This document shows, piece after piece, positions 41,602 to 51,112 of a stretch of DNA of 62,861 nt. Below the pieces are notes generated by a model. The model worked only from the letters and a program-made list of their open reading frames with translations. It made no database searches and was not told the origin of the DNA. Numbering within the stretch: the stretch's first letter is position 1; every line of letters begins with the position of its first letter. The stretch covers positions 42,916 to 105,776 of the forward strand of contig JAFMHB010000002.1 of NCBI GenBank assembly GCA_017854795.1, in the 5' to 3' direction. The translations under genes and the position numbers were made by a program. The DNA is from Candidatus Nanopelagicales bacterium (GTDB lineage Bacteria; Actinomycetota; Actinomycetes; S36-B12).

Positions 41602-43743
41602 GTGAGCGAAAGATCTAATCTCCGACTCATCATTTTGGGCATTCTGATCTTTTCTCTCTTTATGACCTTGATTTCACGTCTGTTTTATTTACAGGTGATG
41701 GAAGGTGACGAATACCGGGCGGCGGCGGAAAACAATTCGGTACGCGAAGTTGTTGAGCCGGCCGTTCGAGGATTAATTTTGGACCAAGCAGGTAGACCAC
41801 TTGTATCCAACCGAACGTCAATTGTTGTCACAATTGATCGGCAAAAATTAAATCAACAGGGCGAAAAAGGTGACTTGGTCATCAAACGTCTTGCGAAAAT
41901 CTTAGGAACCACTCCTGAATCTGTTTCCGAACGGTTGTTGCCGTGCGGTACCGAAGGTGCGCCCAAGCCACCAATTTGTTGGAATGGATCCACCTATCAA
42001 GCTGTGCCGGTTGCATCTGATGTTGATCCGCAGACCGCATTAACAATTATGGAGAAGCGATCCGAGTTTGCAGGTGTTACGGCTAAGTTGACAGCGGTCA
42101 GGGAGTACAGCGGACCGTTCGATGTAAATGCAGCACATATTTTGGGTTACCTTGGGCCGGTTACCGAGGATCAAATCACTGAACAGGGTCAATCAGATGC
42201 TTATGATCGACTGCGACGCACCGACTCAATCGGGCGATCTGGGCTCGAAAATTTTTACGACACCCAATTGCGTGGCAAGCCGAGTGTTACCACACTTGAA
42301 GTTGACACTTCCGGCCAAGTAACCGGCACCGTAGACCAAAAGCCAGCTGTGTCAGGTGACTACCTTGTGTCAACCCTTGATGCAAAATTGCAGTCTGTGG
42401 TTGAGAAGCAGTTGGTTGCTGCAATTCAGCGAGCCCAAGGTCAGGGATATCCGGGGGATTCTGGTGCAGCAGTCGTCGTTGACGTACGTAATGGTCAAGT
42501 GCTTGCTATGGCCAGTTACCCCACCTACGACCCCGGTATCTGGGTTGGTGGAGTGAGTCAAAAGCAATACAAGTCACTGGTGAAGAGTGATTCACTCTCG
42601 TCCAACGCTACTCAAGGATTGTTTGCACCCGGTTCGACCTACAAAGTCGTCAGCACTGCCGCTGCTGGCAAAGAGGGTTACTCGTTGTACTCCGATTATC
42701 AATGCCCAAAGCAAGTTAAATTGGGCACCCAAATTTTCCGAAACTACGAATCCTCCGCCTACGGCCGAATTTCCCTCGGTAGGGCGTTAGAGGTTTCCTG
42801 CAATACGGTGTTCTATGGCCTGGCGGATCGCATGTGGGAGGCCGCCGGCGGGAATGACGCCAAGCGTGATTCAGCGGATCCAATCGCTGACGCCGCGTCC
42901 ATGTTTGGCTTCGGCACCCCGACCGGAATTGACCTCCCCGGTGAGTCGGCAGGACGGGTTTCTGGCCGCACATTCAAGGTTCAAAACTGGGAAGCAAAAC
43001 GAGACACGTGGTGTGCGAACGCGATCACCGGATACCCGGAGACACGCAAGACCGATCCCAAGTTGGCCGACTACTACACGGCACTCGATAAAGAGAACTG
43101 CGCCGATGGTTTTCGTTGGCGTGAAGGTGACGCACTCAACGCAGCCATTGGCCAGGGAGACACCACGGTCACTCCATTGCAAATGGCAATGGCCTACGCC
43201 GCGATAGCCAACGGGGGAACGGTCTACGAACCGAAGTTGGTCAAGGCGATTATGGGCGCCGACGGCAGCGTCATTGAAAGAGTTGCCCCAACTGTTAAAT
43301 CGGAATTGGATCTCCCAAAGTCAACTATTAAATTCCTACAAAATTCACTCCCCGGTGTGACATCGGATGGATCGGGTAAGTCGCCCTTTATCGGTTTCCC
43401 ATTGAATCAAATCCCGGTTGCGTCCAAGACTGGATCGGCGCAGGTTACCGGCGACAAGGTGTCAACTTCTTGGTTTGCTTCCTATGCGCCCGCAAATAAG
43501 CCGCGGTATGCAATAGTCATGATGGTTACTCAGGGCGGAACCGGTTCAAAGACCAGTGGGCCAAGTGTTCGCAAGATCTACGAAGCTCTCTTTGGAATAG
43601 ATGGAACGACGGTGAATCCCAATAAAAGTGTGCTCATTGGCGGGGCGCCCTCGAAAGAGCTTCCTGTTATTCGACCCGATGGAACACCTGTGACGCCGAA
43701 GGGCAAAATGTCGGGCGTGGTTACTGCAGCGGGGTCAGGCTAG
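41602..43743 (+). CDS. mrdA: penicillin-binding protein 2 (elongasome transpeptidase)
   Basis: 713 residues from GTG 41602, preceded by AAGGAAGGGA; the open frame extends upstream to 41560 but overlaps the promoter region. One membrane helix near the N-terminus, a PBP dimerisation domain (VREVVEPAVRGLILDQAGRP), then a transpeptidase domain with S345 in GSTYK, S399 in VSCNT and K609 in SKTGSAQ. It crosslinks lateral peptidoglycan. The stop overlaps the rodA GTG by one base. Confidence 0.94.
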   Translation: MSERSNLRLIILGILIFSLFMTLISRLFYLQVMEGDEYRAAAENNSVREVVEPAVRGLILDQAGRPLVSNRTSIVVTIDRQKLNQQGEKGDLVIKRLAKILGTTPESVSERLLPCGTEGAPKPPICWNGSTYQAVPVASDVDPQTALTIMEKRSEFAGVTAKLTAVREYSGPFDVNAAHILGYLGPVTEDQITEQGQSDAYDRLRRTDSIGRSGLENFYDTQLRGKPSVTTLEVDTSGQVTGTVDQKPAVSGDYLVSTLDAKLQSVVEKQLVAAIQRAQGQGYPGDSGAAVVVDVRNGQVLAMASYPTYDPGIWVGGVSQKQYKSLVKSDSLSSNATQGLFAPGSTYKVVSTAAAGKEGYSLYSDYQCPKQVKLGTQIFRNYESSAYGRISLGRALEVSCNTVFYGLADRMWEAAGGNDAKRDSADPIADAASMFGFGTPTGIDLPGESAGRVSGRTFKVQNWEAKRDTWCANAITGYPETRKTDPKLADYYTALDKENCADGFRWREGDALNAAIGQGDTTVTPLQMAMAYAAIANGGTVYEPKLVKAIMGADGSVIERVAPTVKSELDLPKSTIKFLQNSLPGVTSDGSGKSPFIGFPLNQIPVASKTGSAQVTGDKVSTSWFASYAPANKPRYAIVMMVTQGGTGSKTSGPSVRKIYEALFGIDGTTVNPNKSVLIGGAPSKELPVIRPDGTPVTPKGKMSGVVTAAGSG

Positions 43744-44939
43744 TGGCTAAGTTTTATGCGAGTACCCGGGCCGACAATGCGTTAGTTGGCGCGGGTTCGC
43801 GAGCGGGAGCCAGGGGTCAAGGATATTGGCGTGACCTTGATTGGATTCTGTTAATTTCAGGTTTGGCCCTCACTGTGCTGGGCTCAATATTGGTTTGGTC
43901 GGCTAGTCGAGCTGATCTCGCTTCTGCGAATGATCCGCAGTCTTATCTAAAGCGTCACCTGATCAATGTTGTAGCTGCAATTATTCTGGGTTATTTGGCT
44001 TCGCGTCTAAATTATCGATGGCTTCGGGCATACACCCCAATTATTTATGGAGCGTCATTTTTCTTGTTGCTGTTGCCATTCGTTCCAGGAATTGGCGTAA
44101 CGGTCGCTGGTGCGCGTGCCTGGATTGATCTCCCCGGGGGTTTAACAATTCAACCGTCAGAGTTTATGAAGGTCGCAGTGATCTTAATGATGGCGGCGCT
44201 ACTTTCCGAGCGCAAGGATATCGAGACTGAACCCTCTGGCCGAGATTTCCTGATGGCATTGGCCGCAGCAGCTGTACCTATTGCTGTGATCCTGGTTCAA
44301 AATGACACAGGAACGGTTCTGATCTTGGGAACCGTGGCCATTTCAGTAATTGCAGTTGCAGGTGTGCGTAGTCGTTGGCTCGTTGCCCTGATCGGGGGAT
44401 CGATTCTGTCGATCTTGCTGGCCATTCAACTGGGTCTGCTGAAGGAATACCAGGTTGCACGGCTGACTTCATTTATATCCCCCGATCAGGACACGGGCGC
44501 ATCGGCGTACAACGCGAACCAAGCCCGCATTGCCATTGGTGGAGGTGGGTGGTTTGGGACGGGCCTTTTTGAAGGTCCTCAAACCCAAGGAAAATTTGTT
44601 CCGGTCAACGAGAGTGACTTCATTTTTACGGTGAGCGGGGAGGAACTCGGATTTTTGGGTTCGGTGCTCTTGATCCTTCTGCTAGCAGTACTCCTGTGGC
44701 GGGCCGCCATGATTGCATGGAAAGCAGATGACAAGTACGGACGACTCGTCGCAACCGGGGTCCTCGCTTGGCTGGCTTTCCAGACATTTGAAAATATCGG
44801 GATGACACTTGGGATCATGCCGATCACGGGGATTCCTCTGCCATTTGTGTCGGCCGGAGGCACATCCATGATGGCGGTATGGATCGCAATCGGTCTCCTT
44901 CAAACCGTGCGTTTACATGAAGTTCGAGCGGAAATTTAG
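43743..44939 (+). CDS. rodA: peptidoglycan polymerase RodA (SEDS family)
   Basis: 398 residues with about ten membrane helices. SEDS signatures: LPGGLTIQPSEFMKVAVIL and the C-terminal GIMPITGIPLPFVSAGGTSM. RodA is the glycosyltransferase partner of PBP2 in the elongasome. GTG start overlaps the mrdA stop (TAGTG). Confidence 0.95.
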   Translation: MAKFYASTRADNALVGAGSRAGARGQGYWRDLDWILLISGLALTVLGSILVWSASRADLASANDPQSYLKRHLINVVAAIILGYLASRLNYRWLRAYTPIIYGASFFLLLLPFVPGIGVTVAGARAWIDLPGGLTIQPSEFMKVAVILMMAALLSERKDIETEPSGRDFLMALAAAAVPIAVILVQNDTGTVLILGTVAISVIAVAGVRSRWLVALIGGSILSILLAIQLGLLKEYQVARLTSFISPDQDTGASAYNANQARIAIGGGGWFGTGLFEGPQTQGKFVPVNESDFIFTVSGEELGFLGSVLLILLLAVLLWRAAMIAWKADDKYGRLVATGVLAWLAFQTFENIGMTLGIMPITGIPLPFVSAGGTSMMAVWIAIGLLQTVRLHEVRAEI

Positions 44940-44971
44940 CGCTTTGCCCGGAATTGGGTAACCTTTCACCT

Positions 44972-46972
44972 ATGTCTTCCTCAACCATTGAAGCCGGTAC
45001 AAGCAAAGTTCGTCAACGTGGCCAAAGCGTCTTCCCTGAACTGGAAGCGCTTTTGCCCTTGATCGCGAAGCCAATCCAATACGTGGGCGGTGAACTTAAC
45101 GCGGTAACCAAACCGTGGGAGGACGTAACCGTTCATTGGGCACTGATGTACCCCGACGCCTATGAAGTCGGTGCACCCAATCAAGGGGTGCAGATTCTCT
45201 ATGAAGTACTGAATGAGCAACCTGATATTTTGGCAGAGCGAACCTATTCGGTCTGGCCTGACCTCGAAACTTTGATGCGGGAAAATAACGTGCCTGCCTT
45301 TACCGTGGATGCGCATCGCAGCGTCGCTGATTTTGATCTACTGGGTCTCTCATTCAGTACAGAACTTGGTTACACCAACATGTTGACCGCTTTGAGTTTG
45401 GCCAACATTCCGTTACACGCGGTTGACCGCGATGACCACCCCATTGTGGTTGCGGGTGGACACTCTGCATTTAACCCGGAACCGATCTCACAATTCATCG
45501 ATGCTGCCGTTTTAGGCGATGGTGAAGAAGCAGTCCTGTTGATCTCAAATATTGTGAAAGCTTGGATTGAGGCGGGTCGTCCCGGTGGCCGCGAGGGTGT
45601 GCTCTTGGAACTCGCTAAAACCGGTTGCGTGTACGTTCCACGCTTTTATGACGTTGAGTATTTGCCCGACGGTCGGATCAAACGAGTTGTTCCCAATAGA
45701 GCCGATGTACCCTCGCGGGTCACCAAATTCACCTTGATGGACTTGGACGCTTGGCCTTTTCCCAAAGCGCCACTAGTGCCACTTGCTGAGACCGTCCACG
45801 AGCGGATGAGTGTTGAAATCTTTAGAGGTTGCACCCGTGGTTGCCGTTTTTGCCAAGCAGGAATGATCACGCGACCTGTCCGCGAGCGCAGCATGACGAG
45901 TATTGCGGCCATGGTGGAAAACGGTCTTGAGAAAACTGGCTTCGAAGAAGTCGGCCTACTCTCGCTCTCCAGCGCTGACCACTCTGAAATTGGTGACTTG
46001 GCGCGAAACTTGGCTGACCGCTACGAAGAAACTCAAACATCACTTTCACTTCCCAGCACGCGCGTTGACGCATTCAATGTTGATCTGGCAAACGAACTCT
46101 CCCGCAACGGTCGTCGAAGTGGACTGACTTTTGCCCCTGAAGGTGGAAGTGAACGGATTCGTCGAGTAATTAACAAACTCGTGAGTGAGGAGGATTTGAT
46201 CCGGACCGTGACGACAGCTTACGGAGCGGGATGGCGCAATGTGAAATTGTATTTCATGTGCGGTCTACCTACTGAAACCGACGAGGACGTTTTGCAGATT
46301 GCCACGATGGCGAAGGAAGTAATTCGTGCTGGGCGTGAAGCCAGCGGTCGCCGTGACATCAAGTGCACGGTGTCAATCGGTGGATTTGTTCCGAAACCAC
46401 ACACTCCGTTCCAGTGGGCGGCGCAACTTGACCACGAATCAACGGATGCCCGGTTGCAGAAACTCAAAGAAGCAATCAGGAACGACAAGGAATTTGGCAA
46501 GGCAATCGGTCTGCGCTACCACGACGGCAAACCCGGAATCATTGAAGGAATTCTTTCTCGTGGCGACCGTAGAGTCGGCAACGTTATTGAAACTGCATGG
46601 AAAAATGGGGCGCGATTTGACGGCTGGAGTGAGCACTTTTCATTTGATCGTTGGATGGAGTCGGCAAATTATGCTCTGGAAAACACCGGCGTTGACGTTG
46701 ATTGGTACACGACCCGCGAGCGTGAATACACGGAAGTTCTTCCGTGGGATCACTTGGATTCAGGGCTTGACTCGGAGTGGCTGTGGGAGGACTGGCAAGA
46801 CGCACTCTCTGAAGTTGCCGTTGACGACTGCAGGTGGACCCCTTGCTTTGACTGCGGGGTGTGTGACCAAATGGGCACCGAGATCCAAGTTGGCCCCACC
46901 GGTGTAATCGATTTGCCGATGCCAAGTCCCCGGGTGTCGGCGGTATTAGTTCAGGGTCTGTGCGGGAATTGA
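44972..46972 (+). CDS. TIGR03960-type radical SAM protein with B12-binding-like domain
   Basis: 666 residues from ATG 44972; a TTG at 44954 is less likely because TAACCT, a possible -10, lies between. N-terminal B12-binding-like domain (ALMYPDAYEVGAPNQGVQIL), then a radical SAM core with CTRGCRFC (C287, C291, C294), and a C-terminal cysteine-rich end (CRWTPCFDCGVCDQMG). The substrate is unknown. It pairs with the next gene in most genomes that have it and sits near rne. Confidence 0.9.
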   Translation: MSSSTIEAGTSKVRQRGQSVFPELEALLPLIAKPIQYVGGELNAVTKPWEDVTVHWALMYPDAYEVGAPNQGVQILYEVLNEQPDILAERTYSVWPDLETLMRENNVPAFTVDAHRSVADFDLLGLSFSTELGYTNMLTALSLANIPLHAVDRDDHPIVVAGGHSAFNPEPISQFIDAAVLGDGEEAVLLISNIVKAWIEAGRPGGREGVLLELAKTGCVYVPRFYDVEYLPDGRIKRVVPNRADVPSRVTKFTLMDLDAWPFPKAPLVPLAETVHERMSVEIFRGCTRGCRFCQAGMITRPVRERSMTSIAAMVENGLEKTGFEEVGLLSLSSADHSEIGDLARNLADRYEETQTSLSLPSTRVDAFNVDLANELSRNGRRSGLTFAPEGGSERIRRVINKLVSEEDLIRTVTTAYGAGWRNVKLYFMCGLPTETDEDVLQIATMAKEVIRAGREASGRRDIKCTVSIGGFVPKPHTPFQWAAQLDHESTDARLQKLKEAIRNDKEFGKAIGLRYHDGKPGIIEGILSRGDRRVGNVIETAWKNGARFDGWSEHFSFDRWMESANYALENTGVDVDWYTTREREYTEVLPWDHLDSGLDSEWLWEDWQDALSEVAVDDCRWTPCFDCGVCDQMGTEIQVGPTGVIDLPMPSPRVSAVLVQGLCGN

Positions 46973-46978
46973 CCTGCT

Positions 46979-47746
46979 GTGGCAAATAAACCCCCGGAGC
47001 GCAATCTTGCCCCGACGATTCAAAAATTACGACTGCGTTATGCCAAGCGGGGTCGACTGAGGTTCTCCAGCCACCGAGATTTCCAACGAGCACTTGAGCG
47101 AGCCCTGCGCAGGGCGGGAGTCCCCATGGCCTACAGCGCGGGTTTCTCACCCCACCCAAAGATTTCATACTCCAACTCGGCACCAACCGGGGTAGCGAGT
47201 GAAGCCGAATACGTTGAAATTGGGGTGACCCAGTTGTGTGACCCCGACAAGCTGCGAATCGAGCTTGATGCTGCGCTGCCACCGGGCTTGGACATCATTG
47301 AGGTAATTGTCGCAACATCGAGCGATTTCTCGGTTCGATTAGAAGCCAGCGTCTGGGAAATGGAAATCTGCGCCCCTGAGAAGGCAGTAATGGGTGCCGT
47401 CGGGGACCTTCTGGGCTCCACCGAAGTATTGGTGGAACGGATGACCAAGTCGGGACTTCGGGTTTTCGATGCCCGAAGTGCCATTCTCCTCATGGAAAGA
47501 GTCCCTCAAAGTGCCGTAACCGCCCCCGCAGACACCCAAATGCTGCGGGAGTGTGTCATACTCCATGTGGTTGTCCGGCATATCACTCCGTCGGTTCGAC
47601 CCGATGATGTACTTACTGCACTGAAGCAGGTGGGAAACCTCGTGCCGCTTAAACCCGTGAGGGTGACCAGGCTGGCGCAGGGTCCACTGAACGAAGTGGG
47701 TATTTCGATTGGGGACCCATTTGACCCTGATCGAGTGCTTGTATAG
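46979..47746 (+). CDS. TIGR03936 / DUF2344 radical-SAM-associated protein
   Basis: 255 residues with the family start KLRLRYAKRGRLRFSSHRDF and AGVPMAYSAGFSPHPKISYS. It is the usual partner of TIGR03960 proteins and sometimes is fused to them. A role in RNA or cofactor modification has been suggested for the pair, without proof. GTG start 6 bp after the previous stop. Confidence 0.9.
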   Translation: MANKPPERNLAPTIQKLRLRYAKRGRLRFSSHRDFQRALERALRRAGVPMAYSAGFSPHPKISYSNSAPTGVASEAEYVEIGVTQLCDPDKLRIELDAALPPGLDIIEVIVATSSDFSVRLEASVWEMEICAPEKAVMGAVGDLLGSTEVLVERMTKSGLRVFDARSAILLMERVPQSAVTAPADTQMLRECVILHVVVRHITPSVRPDDVLTALKQVGNLVPLKPVRVTRLAQGPLNEVGISIGDPFDPDRVLV

Positions 47747-47899
47747 CTCAACATCATGTGGCGATAAGGGAAGTCGCAGCGCATCACGCGCGAACCCTGA
47801 TCGCAGCCCTAAAAGCTTGTAGTAGCACGTTTCACCCGGGCAGCGGGTCCATATATCGGGACCCAAAGGCAGATCGGTGATCGTGTTGCACACTGACCC

Positions 47900-47921
47900 G
47901 AATGCGGGTGATACCGCATTC
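47900..47921 (+). promoter_or_regulatory. stem-loop adjacent to the rne ribosome binding site
   Basis: GAATGCGG and CCGCATTC form a perfect 8-bp stem with a 6-nt loop (GTGATA), ending two bases before the AAAGGAG (47924-47930) of rne. A second stem, GGGTCC (47845-47850) with GGACCC, lies further upstream. Position suggests translational or RNase E autoregulatory control. Confidence 0.55.
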
Positions 47922-47938
47922 CTAAAGGAGCGACCATC

Positions 47939-50278
47939 ATGGTCGAAGAAACACCCACCGTGAGCGAAACAAACAGCCCCAATGACGCACCGGTGGTCAA
48001 AAAAACCCGTCGCGCCGCATCCCGTCCTGCTGGACCGGCTGTCCCAGCTGCAGCCCCTGCAGTTAGCACCCCAAAAATGAAACCCGCTGACAAAGCCGAG
48101 GCGGCCGAGAAGGCCGAACCTACCGGAAAAGCTGCGAAAAAAGTAGCCAAGAAGGCTGCCAAGCCGAAGGCTCCTCTTTTCCAGGTTGCTGCTGAAGTAC
48201 CGGTGGCACCCCAAAAGGTCAGTGCCCCGATCAAGGCAAAAGGCAAAGTAATCAAAAAAACTGCCATCGCCGTCCCAGTGGAAAGCGAAGTCTCACCCGA
48301 AGCACCGTCCCCAGAGCAAGTTGATGAAAGCGAAGAGTCATCAAAAAATCCTCGTCGCAGGCGCGGTGGCCGTGGTCGTCGCCGCAAAGCGGACGACACC
48401 CTCGACTCAGGTGCCGAGGAGGCCTCGTCTGAGGAAGACGACAACGAAGAGTCAACAGAAGAATCATCCGTTGACTCGGTGGAAGATGACGAAGACGCAG
48501 CAAGCGCTGGGACAAAACGTCGTCGTCGCCGTCGTCGCGCAGGTCAAGGTGAAGACTCCGACCCCGATGACCCCAACACTGTGGTGCGCGTTCGGGAACC
48601 TCGTCGCAAGCAAAATGAAGACATTAAGGGCTCAACCCGAATTGAGGCGAAGAAGCAACGTCGCCGTGATGGCCGCGATCAAGGTCGTCGTCGGGCACCC
48701 ATCCTGACCGAAGCCGAGTTCCTTGCTAGGCGTGAGTCCGTTGAACGGATTATGGCAATTCGCCAACAGGGCGACAAAACTCAGATTGCAGTTTTGGAAG
48801 ACGGCGTTTTAGTTGAGCATTACGTAACTCGTGGTTCAGCAACATCACTTGTCGGCAATGTGTATATCGGCCGGGTACAAAACGTTCTGCCCAGCATGGA
48901 AGCAGCATTTGTTGACATTGGTAAAGGTCGCAATGCGGTTCTTTATGCGGGTGAAGTGAACTGGGATGCTGCAGGTCTTGTCGGAAATGAAAAGCGAATC
49001 GAATTAGCGCTCAAGCCCGGTGACCACATTCTGGTGCAGGTAACAAAGGATCCCGTTGGACAAAAGGGTGCCCGGCTCACCAGCCAGATCTCCCTCCCCG
49101 GCCGATTCTTGGTTTACGTCCCTGACGGTTCAATGACCGGCATTAGTCGCAAGCTCCCCGAGAATGAGCGCAATCGTCTCAAGACAATCCTGAAACGTGT
49201 TATGCCAGAGGATGCAGGTGTAATTGTTCGCACGGCTGCTGAGGGTGCACCCGAAGAAGCACTTGAGCAAGATGTCCAGCGTTTGACTTCGCTGTGGGAA
49301 GACATTTCCAGCAGCAACAACAGCACCAATGCGCCATCAATGCTCTACGCAGAACCAGATATTGCTATCAAGGTAGTGCGAGATATTTTCAATGAAGATG
49401 TCAACAAGATGATCGTCTCCGGTGATACCGCCTGGACAACAGTTGATGCATACATCAGCGCCGTTGCACCCGATCTACTTGATCGACTTGAGCATTGGAC
49501 TGATTCCAAGGATCTCTTTGCGCAACTTCGAGTTGATGAACAAATACTCAAAGCCCTTGATCGCAAGGTGTACTTGCCTTCGGGTGGTTCACTTGTTATC
49601 GATCGCACTGAAGCGATGACCGTTGTAGACGTCAACACTGGAAAGTTCACCGGTGCCGGTGGAAACCTGGAAGAGACGGTCACCAAGAACAACGTGGAGG
49701 CAGCCGAAGAAATCGTGCGCCAACTCCGACTCCGCGATATCGGTGGAATCATCGTCGTCGACTTCATTGACATGGTGCTCGAAAGTAACCGCGATCTCGT
49801 CCTACGCAGACTCATTGAGTGCCTCGGTCGTGACCGCACCAAGCACCAGGTGGCTGAGGTGACCTCCCTTGGCCTAGTCCAGATGACCCGGAAGCGAATT
49901 GGCTCGGGCCTGATTGAGTCCTTCTCCCACGAGTGTGAAGCCTGCAACGGTCGTGGAATCAAGGTTTCTCTCAATGAAGAGCCGCACCATGAAGCGCCTG
50001 TGCGCTACCGCCGACCAGCAAATGCCGTAGACCCAGCCATGGTCGCGGCAAAATCCCTTGAGGCTGCGCAGGCTATTGAGCAGGCTCAAGACCAGGCCGA
50101 AACACAAGCCTCAGAACAAGCCCCAGAACAAGCCCCAGAACGAGCCCCAGAACGAGCCCCAGAGCAGGCTGTAGAGGAAGTTCACGACTTGGACCTTGTT
50201 GTGGACCCCGATCTTGAGGTGATTACGCAAGATGCACCTGCGCAGGAAAGCTTCATCGAGGAATCAGATCCGGTGTAG
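47939..50278 (+). CDS. rne: RNase E/G family endoribonuclease
   Basis: 779 residues. Residues 1-240 are low complexity: an Ala/Lys/Pro-rich part, an acidic Ser/Glu part and arginine-rich tracts likely to bind RNA or partners. The catalytic core has an S1 domain (GNVYIGRVQNVLPSMEAAFVDIG), metal-binding aspartates D564 (TVVDVNTGKF) and D608 (IIVVDFIDM), and a zinc-link CEAC (C666, C669). The C-terminal tail contains a Q/E/P/A tandem repeat. It is central to mRNA decay and rRNA/tRNA processing. ATG with AAAGGAG eight bases upstream. Confidence 0.95.
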   Translation: MVEETPTVSETNSPNDAPVVKKTRRAASRPAGPAVPAAAPAVSTPKMKPADKAEAAEKAEPTGKAAKKVAKKAAKPKAPLFQVAAEVPVAPQKVSAPIKAKGKVIKKTAIAVPVESEVSPEAPSPEQVDESEESSKNPRRRRGGRGRRRKADDTLDSGAEEASSEEDDNEESTEESSVDSVEDDEDAASAGTKRRRRRRRAGQGEDSDPDDPNTVVRVREPRRKQNEDIKGSTRIEAKKQRRRDGRDQGRRRAPILTEAEFLARRESVERIMAIRQQGDKTQIAVLEDGVLVEHYVTRGSATSLVGNVYIGRVQNVLPSMEAAFVDIGKGRNAVLYAGEVNWDAAGLVGNEKRIELALKPGDHILVQVTKDPVGQKGARLTSQISLPGRFLVYVPDGSMTGISRKLPENERNRLKTILKRVMPEDAGVIVRTAAEGAPEEALEQDVQRLTSLWEDISSSNNSTNAPSMLYAEPDIAIKVVRDIFNEDVNKMIVSGDTAWTTVDAYISAVAPDLLDRLEHWTDSKDLFAQLRVDEQILKALDRKVYLPSGGSLVIDRTEAMTVVDVNTGKFTGAGGNLEETVTKNNVEAAEEIVRQLRLRDIGGIIVVDFIDMVLESNRDLVLRRLIECLGRDRTKHQVAEVTSLGLVQMTRKRIGSGLIESFSHECEACNGRGIKVSLNEEPHHEAPVRYRRPANAVDPAMVAAKSLEAAQAIEQAQDQAETQASEQAPEQAPERAPERAPEQAVEEVHDLDLVVDPDLEVITQDAPAQESFIEESDPV
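50108..50167 (+). repeat. 12-bp tandem repeat in the rne C-terminal tail
   Basis: Five 12-bp units, variants of GCCCCAGAACAA, encode APEQ/APER repeats. The unit is a multiple of three, so copy changes keep the frame. Confidence 0.8.
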
Positions 50279-50329
50279 TCTGAAAATACGTGTCCCCGTA
50301 TGATTCTGTATTCGCGGGTGTTCCCGTAG

Positions 50330-50377
50330 GAGCAAGTCCCCGCAAGTGCAAGTTCTCGAGAGTGCAAGTTCCCGTAA
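50330..50377 (+). repeat. 16-bp tandem repeat in the rplU leader
   Basis: Three consecutive 16-bp units: GAGCAAGTCCCCGCAA, GTGCAAGTTCTCGAGA and GTGCAAGTTCCCGTAA. They are preceded by a partial copy (GTGTTCCCGTAG, 50318-50329). They fill most of the 135-bp gap between rne and rplU. Could be part of an L21-binding leader or a simple expansion. Confidence 0.7.
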
Positions 50378-50413
50378 GTAGCAGTGACAACGCAAGACCG
50401 ACAGGAGTTCGTG

Positions 50414-50728
50414 GTGTACGCCATAGTTAAAGCCGGTGGACGGCAAGAGAAGGTTGCAGTAGGCGACCTCATAGTGGTTGACCGGGTTCCCGGTGCTCCA
50501 GGTTCAACGTATGAACTCCCAGCGGTGCTCTTCGTTGAAGACGGCAAAGTGACCACTGACGTCGCAGCACTTGCCAAGGTCACGGTAACCGCGGAGGTCA
50601 TTGACCATCATCGCGGCGTCAAGATTGACATCCTTAAGTTCAAGAACAAGACCGGCTACCGTCGTCGTCAGGGCCATCGCTCTGAACTGACAAAGGTTAA
50701 GGTCACCAACATCGCGGCAGGGAAGTGA
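50414..50728 (+). CDS. rplU: 50S ribosomal protein L21
   Basis: 104 residues, standard L21 length, from GTG 50414 (MYAIVKAGGRQEKVAVGD) with AGGAG six bases upstream; adjacent GTG at 50411 and an upstream frame to 50384 are less likely. C-terminal KNKTGYRRRQGHRSELTKV contacts 23S rRNA. Conserved order rplU-rpmA-obgE. Confidence 0.96.
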   Translation: MYAIVKAGGRQEKVAVGDLIVVDRVPGAPGSTYELPAVLFVEDGKVTTDVAALAKVTVTAEVIDHHRGVKIDILKFKNKTGYRRRQGHRSELTKVKVTNIAAGK

Positions 50729-50731
50729 ACC

Positions 50732-50986
50732 ATGGCACATAAGAAGGGTGCATCCAGCTCCCGTAACGGACGTGACAGTAATGCCCAGCGCCTAGGCGTG
50801 AAGCGTTTCGGTGGCCAAGAAGTCAACGCAGGCGAAATCATTGTTCGCCAGCGTGGAACCCACTTTCACCCAGGAAATAATGTTGGACGCGGCAAGGACG
50901 ACACCTTGTTCGCATTGACCCCAGGAGTTGTTGAGTTCGGCACTGCCCGCGGTCGCCGAGTCGTCAACATTGTTCTTGGAGTGTAG
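50732..50986 (+). CDS. rpmA: 50S ribosomal protein L27
   Basis: 84 residues: [20 protein letters not shown] is the classic L27 N-terminus, reaching the peptidyl transferase centre. [19 protein letters not shown] follows. ATG 3 bp after rplU. Ends before an intrinsic terminator. Confidence 0.97.
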   Translation: MAHKKGASSSRNGRDSNAQRLGVKRFGGQEVNAGEIIVRQRGTHFHPGNNVGRGKDDTLFALTPGVVEFGTARGRRVVNIVLGV

Positions 50987-51054
50987 TTCGCGCAATTCGC
51001 AACGAACACATTTTTTGCTAGAAGGATTTCAGCAACATAGTTTTGAGCAAGGAA

Positions 51055-51082
51055 GGCGGGTCCATGCGGGCCCGTCTTTTTT
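51055..51082 (+). terminator. intrinsic terminator between rpmA and obgE
   Basis: GGCGGGTCC pairs with GGGCCCGTC (nine base pairs with two G-T) around loop ATGC, followed by TTTTTT. It ends the rplU-rpmA transcript and separates it from obgE. Confidence 0.85.
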
Positions 51083-51112
51083 CGTTTCATGAATGGATAG
51101 GTAGGTGAGCTG

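Noticed and set aside
46584-48214. Antisense frames across the radical SAM pair and the rne leader
   Set aside because: They overlap well-supported plus-strand genes and have no family features.
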